This document shows, piece by piece, positions 8,173-14,607 of a stretch of 17,738 nt of DNA. Source of the DNA: JAUMXJ01 sp041781135 (lineage in GTDB: Bacteria; Bacillota; Clostridia; Peptostreptococcales; Acidaminobacteraceae); the NCBI GenBank assembly GCA_041781135.1, contig JBHAZV010000030.1:1-17738 (forward strand), in the 5' to 3' direction. Under the pieces are notes generated by a model, which worked only from the letters and a program-made list of their open reading frames with translations, was not told the origin of the DNA and did no database searches. Position 1 is the stretch's first letter, and each line of letters begins with the position of its first letter. The translations under genes and the position numbers were made by a program.

Positions 8173-10143
8173 CTAAACCTTCTTTTTTCCTCTAAGCTCG
8201 ATAATGATGTCCCGAAGCTCCGCAGCACGCTCAAACTGCAAATTTTTTGAAGCGTCATACATCTCCGCCTCAAGCTCCTCGATCATTGCTTCCTTTTCCT
8301 TTTTATTCAGCCTTTTCTTTTCGTAGCCCTTGACCTTGTCCGCGGCAACGCTCGCTTCTATAACCTCATGAACCGGTTTTACAATACCACGCGGAATAAT
8401 TCCGTGCTTTTCATTGTATTCTTTTTGAACTTTTCTGCGCCTTTCAGTTTCATCGATCGCGTTTCTCATAGACGGAGTTATGGCGTCCGCATACATAATC
8501 ACAGTTCCGTTCACGTGTCTTGCAGCCCTTCCGATAGTCTGAACGAGCGAAGTTTCGGATCTCAAAAAGCCCTCCTTGTCCGCGTCCAGTATGGCGACAA
8601 GAGAAACCTCCGGAATATCGAGCCCCTCGCGCAGCAGATTTATACCTACAAGCACATCAAAAACCCCCAGTCTGAGGTCTCTGACGATCTCCATTCTCTC
8701 GATAGTCTTGATATCACTGTGCATATAACGAACCTTAAGCCCCATTTTTTCAAAATAGCCTGTCAGATCCTCCGCCATCTTCTTTGTGAGAGTTGTTACA
8801 AGCGTGCGCTCTCCGCGTTCGTTTCTCTTGATGATTTCGGAATAAAGATCATCGATTTGCCCCGCAGTTTTTCTTAAAGATATTTCGGGATCTACAAGAC
8901 CCGTAGGCCGAATCAGCTGCTCGGCAGGAACGCTCTGTTTTTCATATTCATATGGTCCGGGAGTGGCAGAAACAAACAGGCGCGTTTTAACCAACTCCTC
9001 AAATTCGTTAAAATTAAGCGGTCTGTTATCGAGCGCAGACGGAAGTCTGAAGCCATAATCTACAAGACTTTGCTTTCGGGTTCTGTCGCCGCCATACATC
9101 GCGCGTATCTGCGGCAAAGATACATGCGATTCGTCTACTACGAGCAAAAAATCATCAGGGAAATAATCTATAAGAGTATACGGCCTGCTGCCGGCTTCTC
9201 TGCCTGCGAGTATTCTCGAATAATTCTCAACTCCGGAGCACGTGCCTATCTCCCTGAGCATCTCTATATCGTACTTGGTTCTTCCGGCAATTCTCTGCGC
9301 TTCTATTAACTTGTTTTCCGAAATAAAATATGCCGTCCTTTCAGCAAGCTCGCGTTCTATTTCTTCTATTGCGAGCTCAAGCTTATCCTTAGGGGTAACA
9401 TAGTGCGATGCAGGGTAAATTGTGACATGATTTCGAAATAGCAGCACTTCGCCTGTAAGAGTATTGACTTCTGCAATGCGCTCGATGTCGTCGCCAAACA
9501 ATTCTATCCTGTACGCCTTATCGTATTCATAGGCAGGTATTATCTCGATCACATCGCCGCGAACCCTAAATGTATTTCGTTTGAAATCTATATCATTGCG
9601 GCTGTACTGCATATCCACAAGACGCTCGATAATGTCGCCGCGGGATTTTGAAGTATTTATTCTGAGCGACAATGTCATATTTTTATAATCTATAGGGTTA
9701 CCAAGTCCGTAGATGCACGAAACAGAGGCCACTATGACAACATCTCGTCTTTCAAAAAGCGCAGAGGTCGCAGAGTGGCGGAGTTTGTCGATTTCTTCGT
9801 TTATTGATGAATCTTTTTCTATATATGTATCGGTCTGTGCGACATATGCTTCGGGCTGATAATAATCGTAGTACGACACAAAAAATTCCACGGCGTTCTT
9901 AGGGAAAAACGCTTTGAACTCGGATGCAAGCTGAGCGGCAAGTATCTTATTGTGAGCAATAACAAGTGTTGGCCGCTGCAGCCTTTCGATGACTTTTGCG
10001 ACAGTAAACGTCTTACCTGAGCCCGTCGCGCCGAGTAATATATTATTCTTCACTCCCGCTTCAATATCCCGAGCAAGTTTGTCGATGGCGGCAGGCTGAT
10101 CTCCCATCGGTTGAAACTCGGATACTACCTCAAATTTAGGCAT
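8173..10143 (-). CDS. uvrB: UvrABC excinuclease subunit B
   Basis: Helicase-like subunit that verifies the lesion and recruits UvrC. The 656 residues show Walker A GATGSGKT (38-45), the beta-hairpin region YYDYYQPEAYVAQTDTYIEK (91-110), the Walker B VVDESH, helicase motifs around VGINLLREGLDIPEVSLV and QTIGRAARH, and a C-terminal UVR domain (about 620-650) that contacts UvrC. The ATG has a strong ribosome binding site, GGAGGAG, ending 1 nt before it. It is the first gene of uvrBAC and is preceded by an SOS-type promoter about 210 nt upstream. Confidence 0.98.
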   Translation of the reverse strand: MPKFEVVSEFQPMGDQPAAIDKLARDIEAGVKNNILLGATGSGKTFTVAKVIERLQRPTLVIAHNKILAAQLASEFKAFFPKNAVEFFVSYYDYYQPEAYVAQTDTYIEKDSSINEEIDKLRHSATSALFERRDVVIVASVSCIYGLGNPIDYKNMTLSLRINTSKSRGDIIERLVDMQYSRNDIDFKRNTFRVRGDVIEIIPAYEYDKAYRIELFGDDIERIAEVNTLTGEVLLFRNHVTIYPASHYVTPKDKLELAIEEIERELAERTAYFISENKLIEAQRIAGRTKYDIEMLREIGTCSGVENYSRILAGREAGSRPYTLIDYFPDDFLLVVDESHVSLPQIRAMYGGDRTRKQSLVDYGFRLPSALDNRPLNFNEFEELVKTRLFVSATPGPYEYEKQSVPAEQLIRPTGLVDPEISLRKTAGQIDDLYSEIIKRNERGERTLVTTLTKKMAEDLTGYFEKMGLKVRYMHSDIKTIERMEIVRDLRLGVFDVLVGINLLREGLDIPEVSLVAILDADKEGFLRSETSLVQTIGRAARHVNGTVIMYADAITPSMRNAIDETERRRKVQKEYNEKHGIIPRGIVKPVHEVIEASVAADKVKGYEKKRLNKKEKEAMIEELEAEMYDASKNLQFERAAELRDIIIELRGKKKV

Positions 10144-10353
10144 ACTCCTCCACTATAACCATTTGCTGCAGTCGAACATTATTGAATTTTTGCCGTATCT
10201 GCCCACATATTATTATTCACCGAATAAACTATTCAGGCATACGTTGCCAATACCGCACTTGCCTATACATAGATTTTTAACGCACACTCTGATAAGCGCG
10301 CATTTGTTCATTTACGGACCTCAACTGAGTATAAGCTCGACCGAACATTTGTT
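10144..10353 (-). other. Long untranslated leader of the uvrBAC mRNA (predicted)
   Basis: If transcription starts just past the -10 at 10361-10366, the uvrB message has about 210 nt before its ATG. The stretch holds a small hairpin (TTATTC-N3-GAATAA, 10213-10227), a second LexA-like half-site (CATTTGTTC at 10301-10309) and an 8-codon minus-strand reading frame (MFDCSKWL) ending just before the uvrB ribosome binding site. None of these proves a function, and I recognise no known riboswitch. Confidence 0.35.
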
Positions 10354-10355
10354 CT
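10342..10355 (-). promoter_or_regulatory. LexA (SOS) box of the uvrBAC operon
   Basis: CGAACATTTGTTCT on the plus strand contains a perfect GAAC-N4-GTTC core and matches 12 of 14 positions of the Bacillus-type LexA consensus CGAACRNRYGTTYC. It lies directly downstream of the uvrB -10 hexamer, across the expected transcription start, where a bound repressor would block initiation. uvrB and uvrA are classical LexA targets in Bacillota, which supports the call. Confidence 0.82.
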
Positions 10356-10360
10356 GTTGT

Positions 10361-10389
10361 ATTTTATCACAGTGAATATATTTTTACAA
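10361..10389 (-). promoter_or_regulatory. SigA-type promoter of uvrBAC
   Basis: On the minus strand, a -35 TTGTAA (10384-10389) and a -10 TAAAAT (10361-10366) are separated by exactly 17 nt, with the extended -10 TGTGA just before the hexamer. The LexA box follows 5 nt after the -10. The promoter is about 220 nt upstream of the uvrB ATG and 51 nt past the end of the GNAT gene. Confidence 0.7.
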
Positions 10390-10439
10390 GCACATTCTGA
10401 TGCTATTATCTATCTAAAAAAACAGTTCTTAAACAGCTA

Positions 10440-10841
10440 TTAGATTTTCATAAATCCACAGCAGCCTATTTCAGACATTTCCCTGAAACCCAATGAGCGA
10501 TAAAAAGCGACGGTTTTCTCGGTGTTGTCAGTCACAAGAGCAATCTGACGCACATGGCTGTACCTGCTCAAAATGGCTCGTAAAAGCGCCGAACCGACAC
10601 CTTTGCGCTGATGCTCAGGAAACACTAAAATATCCTGCACAAATACGATGGTTGCACCATCGCCGACTGCGCGGATAATGCCCAGGAGCTTCTCGCCCTC
10701 ATACGCCGCCAGTGTAAGCATAGTATTTTCAAACCCTTGCCGCAACGCCTCCGAATGTTCTGTGTAAGCAGTCCAGCCTACGCTTGAATACAGGCGAAGA
10801 ATTTCCTGTTCGTTGTATGTCTCATATTCTCTGATTTGCAT
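10440..10841 (-). CDS. GNAT-family N-acetyltransferase
   Basis: Small acetyl-CoA-dependent acetyltransferase of 133 aa with unknown acceptor. The acetyl-CoA pyrophosphate loop is visible as Q78-R-K-G-V-G83 inside VFPEHQRKGVGSALL, preceded by the beta strand FVQDILV and followed by the C-terminal VAFYRSLGF (about 111-119) typical of the fold. The start is ATG with GAGG about 8 nt upstream. It lies 42 nt after cbiL on the same strand and could be co-transcribed with it, though no functional link is evident. The family call is firm; the substrate is not predictable. Confidence 0.9.
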   Translation of the reverse strand: MQIREYETYNEQEILRLYSSVGWTAYTEHSEALRQGFENTMLTLAAYEGEKLLGIIRAVGDGATIVFVQDILVFPEHQRKGVGSALLRAILSRYSHVRQIALVTDNTEKTVAFYRSLGFREMSEIGCCGFMKI

Positions 10842-10883
10842 ATAAATAACCTCACATCAAAACTCCGCATTTTGAATTACAAA

Positions 10884-11588
10884 TTACTCTTTCAAAACTA
10901 TAAGCGAAAAATAACTTGGAAATTCCTTGGCATCGTCAAGAGCTTCATAAATTTTTTCATCACACAAAGAGGCGCGTTCCACCATTTTTGCGCGCCCAAG
11001 CAGCCCGTTTTCTCTGAGCTTTTCGCGCAATTCTCCAAAAGAGCGTCCCGATTTCATAAAAACTTTGTTCCCCTCGTATTCGAACACCCTGTCAAGCACC
11101 TCATAGCCTGCAGGAATTATCACAAGTGGCCGAGCGCCCTCGCAAAGACTTTCTCCGAGGCGCGCCGCAGCGGCGCAAAACGAGGTCACGCCGGGGATAA
11201 GCTGCGCCTCGTAGCCTGCCACGCGCACCCTGCGATGTATGTACATATATGTGCTGTAAATAGACGGATCGCCGAGCGTCACAAAAGCGACATTTTTTCC
11301 CTCGTCAAGCAGCCGCATAATATTCGCGGCACATTCAGCATGCTTATTTTCAACATATTCCGCATCGCGCGACATCGGCATCAGGCACTCCAGCAGCTCC
11401 TTGCCCCTGATGTGCTCTCCGACTATTTCGAGAGCCAGACTGCCACCGACTGAATCGCCCCGTGCGCCGGGCGTAGGATATGCAATGCAATCCGCAAATC
11501 TGATGACCTCGACGGCGCGCAAGGTGATCAATTTCGGGTCGCCGGGTCCCACTCCAACTCCAAAAAGTTTTCCTCTAACTTTACTCAT
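10884..11588 (-). CDS. cbiL: Cobalt-factor II / precorrin-2 C20-methyltransferase (CbiL/CobI family)
   Basis: S-adenosylmethionine-dependent methylation of C-20 in corrin ring synthesis (cobalamin pathway). At 234 aa it fits the family. The N-terminal tetrapyrrole methylase motif GVGPGDP is at residues 12-18, FVTLGDPSIYST at about 102-113, and LIPGVTSFCAAAARLG at about 130-145. I chose ATG 11588 because the family begins just before the first beta strand. The frame stays open to an ATG at 11687, but those 33 extra residues resemble no family member. No other corrin gene lies in the window, so it is a lone pathway gene here. Whether cobalt is inserted early (CbiL) or late (CobI) cannot be told; the likely anaerobic host favours CbiL. 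Confidence 0.88.
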   Translation of the reverse strand: MSKVRGKLFGVGVGPGDPKLITLRAVEVIRFADCIAYPTPGARGDSVGGSLALEIVGEHIRGKELLECLMPMSRDAEYVENKHAECAANIMRLLDEGKNVAFVTLGDPSIYSTYMYIHRRVRVAGYEAQLIPGVTSFCAAAARLGESLCEGARPLVIIPAGYEVLDRVFEYEGNKVFMKSGRSFGELREKLRENGLLGRAKMVERASLCDEKIYEALDDAKEFPSYFSLIVLKE

Positions 11589-11888
11589 TTTAACCAACAC
11601 TCCCCAAAACTGCACAGCTGCTTGTGACGAATGAATGCCTGCGCGAAATATACTGCAAGCGCTTACGCATAGGCAAAAAACCGACATAATGCTTAGCTAT
11701 ATAAGCAACCCAAGCTTTTTGCATTAAGCCAAAAGCCAGATGCACTGTCTGATTGTTATAAACAACCAAGCTCATTTACTATATACAACAGAATTATAAT
11801 AATATAGTAAATGTACAATACAATGCCTAATAGGTTTACGAGCGAAACTCTTGCATAGGCAAACGCGGCTAACCAGCCAAAACTGCGG
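11589..11888. other. 300-nt intergenic region between the HAD phosphatase and cbiL
   Basis: No gene I can support. It contains the 12-bp inverted repeat described separately and an 11-base direct repeat GCATAGGCAAA (11667-11677 and 11853-11863). I searched for cobalamin-riboswitch features in front of cbiL and found none. There is no clear terminator for the HAD gene; only a weak GGCT-GGTT-AGCC hairpin follows its stop. Confidence 0.5.
11773..11813. repeat. 12-bp perfect inverted repeat around a TATAAT, upstream of cbiL
   Basis: CATTTACTATAT (11773-11784) and ATATAGTAAATG (11802-11813) are exact reverse complements separated by 17 nt. The spacer holds the palindrome ATTATAAT (11793-11800), giving a TATAAT on both strands. 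On the minus strand, toward cbiL, a TAGGCA and a TATATT are 17 nt apart across the distal arm. The arrangement resembles an operator flanking a promoter, but it could also be a hairpin. Inference only. Confidence 0.5.
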
Positions 11889-12674
11889 CTATTTCTGCGC
11901 CTCTCTGACTATATCGCCAACTCCGTCAAGTATTACTGTCGGTCTGTACGCAAACTGCTTCAGGGTGTCCATTGTGGAAATTCCCGAAAGAACGAGCACC
12001 GTACTCATGCCGCTCTCAAGTCCGGACACAATATCGGTATCCATCCTGTCGCCTATCATCACAGCTTCGCCCGAATGGCACCCAAGTATTTTGAGCCCGC
12101 TGCGCATCATCAGCGGATTTGGTTTTCCGCAAAAATACGCCGCAGTACCCGCAGCCATCTCGATTGGAGAAATGAGTGCGCGACAGGCTGGCGCAATGCC
12201 ATTTTCTATCGGTCCGGAAATGTCGGAGTTTGCGCCTATGAGTTTTGCGCCACCGAGCACCAGATTTGTTGCTTTTGTAAGAGTCTCGAGCGAATAACTC
12301 TTGCCCTCGCCTACTATAACATAGTCGGGATTCACATCGTTCATTGAAATACCTGCGTCGTAGAGTGCATTAAACAGCCCCGCCTCGCCTATGACATATG
12401 CCGAGCAGCCCGGCGCCTGCTCCCTGATGAACCGCGCTGTAGCGAGAGCGCTTGTATAAAAATTCTCCTCCGGTATCTCCATCCCCATTCTGAGCAACTT
12501 ATTTTTAAGTTCCTTCTGCGTCATTCCGCTGTTATTAGTCAAAAACAAATACTCCTTATCGTTCATTTTGAGCCAGTTAATAAACTCGTGAACGCCCGGC
12601 AGCAGCTTGTTTCCATGGTATATAACGCCGTCCATATCGCATATAAAGCCTTTTTTCTCATTAAAATTTATCAT
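11889..12674 (-). CDS. HAD-superfamily (subfamily IIA) hydrolase, NagD-like sugar-phosphate phosphatase
   Basis: Cytoplasmic phosphatase of 261 aa. HAD motif I is DMDGV with nucleophile Asp13 and acid Asp15, motif II LTNNSG (45-50), motif III lysine K184 in GKPNPLM, and motif IV GDRMDTDI (208-215). The C2-type cap between motifs II and III and the overall length match NagD/AraL-like IIA enzymes, whose members act on small phosphates such as nucleotides, sugar phosphates or phosphoglycolate. Substrate is not inferable. The ATG has a ribosome binding site AAGGGG about 7 nt upstream. It lies 80 nt past the pirin gene on the same strand. Confidence 0.92.
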   Translation of the reverse strand: MINFNEKKGFICDMDGVIYHGNKLLPGVHEFINWLKMNDKEYLFLTNNSGMTQKELKNKLLRMGMEIPEENFYTSALATARFIREQAPGCSAYVIGEAGLFNALYDAGISMNDVNPDYVIVGEGKSYSLETLTKATNLVLGGAKLIGANSDISGPIENGIAPACRALISPIEMAAGTAAYFCGKPNPLMMRSGLKILGCHSGEAVMIGDRMDTDIVSGLESGMSTVLVLSGISTMDTLKQFAYRPTVILDGVGDIVREAQK

Positions 12675-12711
12675 TTTTACCCCTTTAATTTATAATTCTC
12701 TCGCCGCTCGA

Positions 12712-12735
12712 CCTGTGCGCATTGGCGCGGACAGG
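12712..12735. other. GC-rich stem-loop between pirin and the HAD gene
   Basis: CCTGT-GCGC, loop ATTG, then GCGC-GG-ACAGG: a nine-pair stem with a two-base bulge. Neither side is followed by a T tract, so it is not a standard intrinsic terminator. It could be an mRNA-processing or stability hairpin between two co-directional genes. Confidence 0.45.
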
Positions 12736-12754
12736 ATAAACAAACCTCGTCTTA

Positions 12755-13594
12755 TCAGTATTCCGCGCGTTCTCTTATAAAATTGCCGCTTCGCAGATCG
12801 GCATACGCCTGCTGAATCTCTTCTTTGGTATTCATTACAATCGGCCCCGCCCAGGCTACAGGCTCGTTCAAAGGCTTGGAGCTTATAAACAGCACCTGCG
12901 AAACATCTGACAAAGCCGTTATTTCCACGATTTCACCTCTGCTTAATTTTACCGCGGTCTTTTCGTCGACCGCTTCGCCGCCAACACCCACGCTGCCGGA
13001 AAGCGTAAACAAAATCACGGTATTTTCCGGCTCTGTCGCCATTTGCAGTGAAAATCCCCTGCCGAGATGAATATCATAATAGTTTAAAGGCAGGTTGTCG
13101 CCCGCATGCCCCAGAACTCCGCCAAACGCACCGGAAAGCACCCGTACTTTACCGCCCGGCACCTCGACTTCCGGAATTTCCGAATTTCTTATGCTTCGGT
13201 AACTCGGCCTGCTCATCTTGCGCTCCGCCGGAAGGTTCAGCCATAGCTGCACACCGAGCAAACGCGGGGATTCGGGTATCATCTCCTCGTGCATTATCCC
13301 CGAACCGGAATTCATCCACTGCACCTCACCGTCCGATATAGCATCCTCATTGCCGAGGCTATCCTTATGAACCATTTTTCCCTTAAAAACATAGCTTATA
13401 GTCTCTATTCCCCTGTGCGGATGCATTGGAAAACCCGCCGTGTAATCATCGGGGTTCTCGCTGTCAAAAGAGTCTAACATAAGTATCGGATCGAACTCAT
13501 CTGTGGTATCATGCCCCAAAACCCTGACAAGACTGACGCCGGCACCGTCGACACCTCTTTTTCCAACTACCTTTTTCAATATTTTTCTGTCCAT
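12755..13594 (-). CDS. Pirin-family protein (bicupin)
   Basis: Cupin-fold protein of the pirin family; members include quercetin 2,3-dioxygenases and redox-sensing regulators, so the activity here is open. Numbered from ATG 13594, the metal ligands of human pirin are conserved: His58 and His60 in HPHRGIET, His102 and Glu104 in GIMHEEM. The second cupin domain ends in KPLNEPVAWAGPIVMNT, also typical. The length of 279 aa is usual. The frame could start four codons earlier at TTG 13606, but GGAGAGG spans that stretch and is placed 3 nt before ATG 13594, so the ATG is the start. It is divergent from the bicupin gene at 13741, with a 146-nt shared upstream region. Confidence 0.93.
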   Translation of the reverse strand: MDRKILKKVVGKRGVDGAGVSLVRVLGHDTTDEFDPILMLDSFDSENPDDYTAGFPMHPHRGIETISYVFKGKMVHKDSLGNEDAISDGEVQWMNSGSGIMHEEMIPESPRLLGVQLWLNLPAERKMSRPSYRSIRNSEIPEVEVPGGKVRVLSGAFGGVLGHAGDNLPLNYYDIHLGRGFSLQMATEPENTVILFTLSGSVGVGGEAVDEKTAVKLSRGEIVEITALSDVSQVLFISSKPLNEPVAWAGPIVMNTKEEIQQAYADLRSGNFIRERAEY

Positions 13595-13624
13595 AGCCCT
13601 CTCCAATACTTAAAGTATGAATCA

Positions 13625-13653
13625 ATTATGACACGAATGCGCAAACTCAACAA
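13625..13653 (-). promoter_or_regulatory. Weak candidate promoter for the pirin gene
   Basis: On the minus strand, TTGTTG (13648-13653) and CATAAT (13625-13630) are 17 nt apart, about 30 nt upstream of the pirin start. The -10 is good (5/6), the -35 poor (3/6). Confidence 0.3.
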
Positions 13654-13740
13654 GCACAGCAAAATCAAATACTGCACAATGTGGTTAAAACAACGGACTT
13701 TTCTGAACTTATGACTAATATAAATGTAAAGGAGGCGAAT

Positions 13741-14409
13741 ATGAAGGTAAGCATTTCTTCAAAAACTGTGCAATCCATAACTCAACACAACCCGCCAATA
13801 GCGGGCTGTACTGTTTCCAAATGCCTGCTAAATCAGCAAAGCGCGCTCGCGACAGTCTTTTCTCTGGCAAAAAACACTAACATAAGCGCCGAAATATATC
13901 CGCAGCCCAAAATTATCTGGGTGCTGCAGGGACAGCTTGAAATATTCGAAAAAGCTCCGGGCAGCCCCGTTGCGAGGCTCAGCAGCGGAGACTGCGCAGT
14001 TACTTTTGCCAATACTCCAACAGGCTTCAGTGCAGGTAATTCTGACGCTATCTATATCGAATTTGAAATCGGGAGGCAATTTATGATGAACAAGGCAATC
14101 AATGGCGGAGAAATATTCAAACTCGCCGACATACTTCCTTACAGTGAAGGAAGAGTTGTAAGCATGGATCTCGTCGACGATAAAAACGTAAAATTTGTCG
14201 TCATGAGTTTTGACGCAGGCACCGGCTTAAGCGAGCATGCCGCTCCGGGCGAAGCGCTGATTTTCGGACTTGACGGCGAGGGGCTTATAAGCTACGAGGG
14301 CAAACAGCACATCCTTCAGGCCGGCGACTGCTTCAAATTCGAAAAGGGAGACATTCACTCCGTCCGCGCCGACAAAAAATTCAAAATGGCTTTATTTCTG
14401 CCGCTATAA
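13741..14409 (+). CDS. Two-domain cupin protein of unknown function
   Basis: A 222-aa bicupin. The first barrel (about residues 35-110) has the GQLEIFE and SSGDCAVTF strands but no metal-binding histidines. The second (about 140-222) has SEHAAPGEALIFGLDGEG with His166 and Glu171, then LQAGDCFKFEKGDIHSV with His206. The usual first-motif HxH is HxA here, so a metal site would have three ligands. The start was chosen at 13741 because AAAGGAGG lies 6 nt upstream; the frame opens earlier at GTG 13681 with no ribosome binding site. It is divergent from the pirin gene, another cupin. Substrate and role are unknown; small cupins of this type often bind sugars or small organic molecules. Confidence 0.88.
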   Translation: MKVSISSKTVQSITQHNPPIAGCTVSKCLLNQQSALATVFSLAKNTNISAEIYPQPKIIWVLQGQLEIFEKAPGSPVARLSSGDCAVTFANTPTGFSAGNSDAIYIEFEIGRQFMMNKAINGGEIFKLADILPYSEGRVVSMDLVDDKNVKFVVMSFDAGTGLSEHAAPGEALIFGLDGEGLISYEGKQHILQAGDCFKFEKGDIHSVRADKKFKMALFLPL

Positions 14410-14456
14410 AGCTAAATAACACCAAACAAAAACACTCAACAAATGACCCAAATCAC

Positions 14457-14489
14457 CGGCAAATTCAAAATTTTTCTGAAAATTTGCCG
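14457..14489. other. Inverted repeat between the bicupin and chemoreceptor genes
   Basis: CGGCAAAT (14457-14464) and ATTTGCCG (14482-14489) are exact complements around a 17-nt AT-rich loop, 47 nt after the bicupin stop. A TTGTTTTT run follows about 10 nt later, too far for a textbook intrinsic terminator. It may end the bicupin transcript or act as an operator for the chemoreceptor gene. The right arm begins a GCCGACAA resembling the -10 of flagellar sigma factor SigD. Confidence 0.45.
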
Positions 14490-14528
14490 ACAATTCTCGT
14501 TGTTTTTACATTTGCGTAAAGTTTCGCA

Positions 14529-14557
14529 TTGAAATTCAAACGAATAAATGTTACATT
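14529..14557 (+). promoter_or_regulatory. Candidate SigA-type promoter of the chemoreceptor gene
   Basis: TTGAAA (14529-14534) and TACATT (14552-14557) are spaced 17 nt, with TGT directly before the -10 (extended -10). It would give a leader of about 45 nt before the GTG start. A SigD-like alternative, CAAA-N16-GCCGACAA (14466-14493), lies further upstream. Confidence 0.45.
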
Positions 14558-14607
14558 AATCTCCGCTGCGTGTCAATTCGACATTTTGTTAGCAAAAGGA
14601 GGTAAAT

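Noticed and set aside
10173..10186. CGAACATTATTGAA as a LexA box near the uvrB start
   Set aside because: Only the left half fits; the GTTC half is lost, so it is at most a half-site.
11589..11687. Upstream extension of cbiL to ATG 11687
   Set aside because: The 33 added residues do not resemble the family, whose first strand begins a few residues after ATG 11588.
11590..11775. Minus-strand frame of 61 codons ending 1 nt before cbiL
   Set aside because: No ribosome binding site, no recognisable domain, and its start lies inside the 12-bp inverted repeat. Likely chance, although a leader peptide cannot be excluded.
11589..11888. Cobalamin riboswitch in front of cbiL
   Set aside because: I looked for the conserved B12-box type sequences and saw none on the minus strand. 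A covariance search would settle it.
13681..13740. Upstream extension of the bicupin to GTG 13681
   Set aside because: No ribosome binding site there, while AAAGGAGG is correctly placed before ATG 13741.
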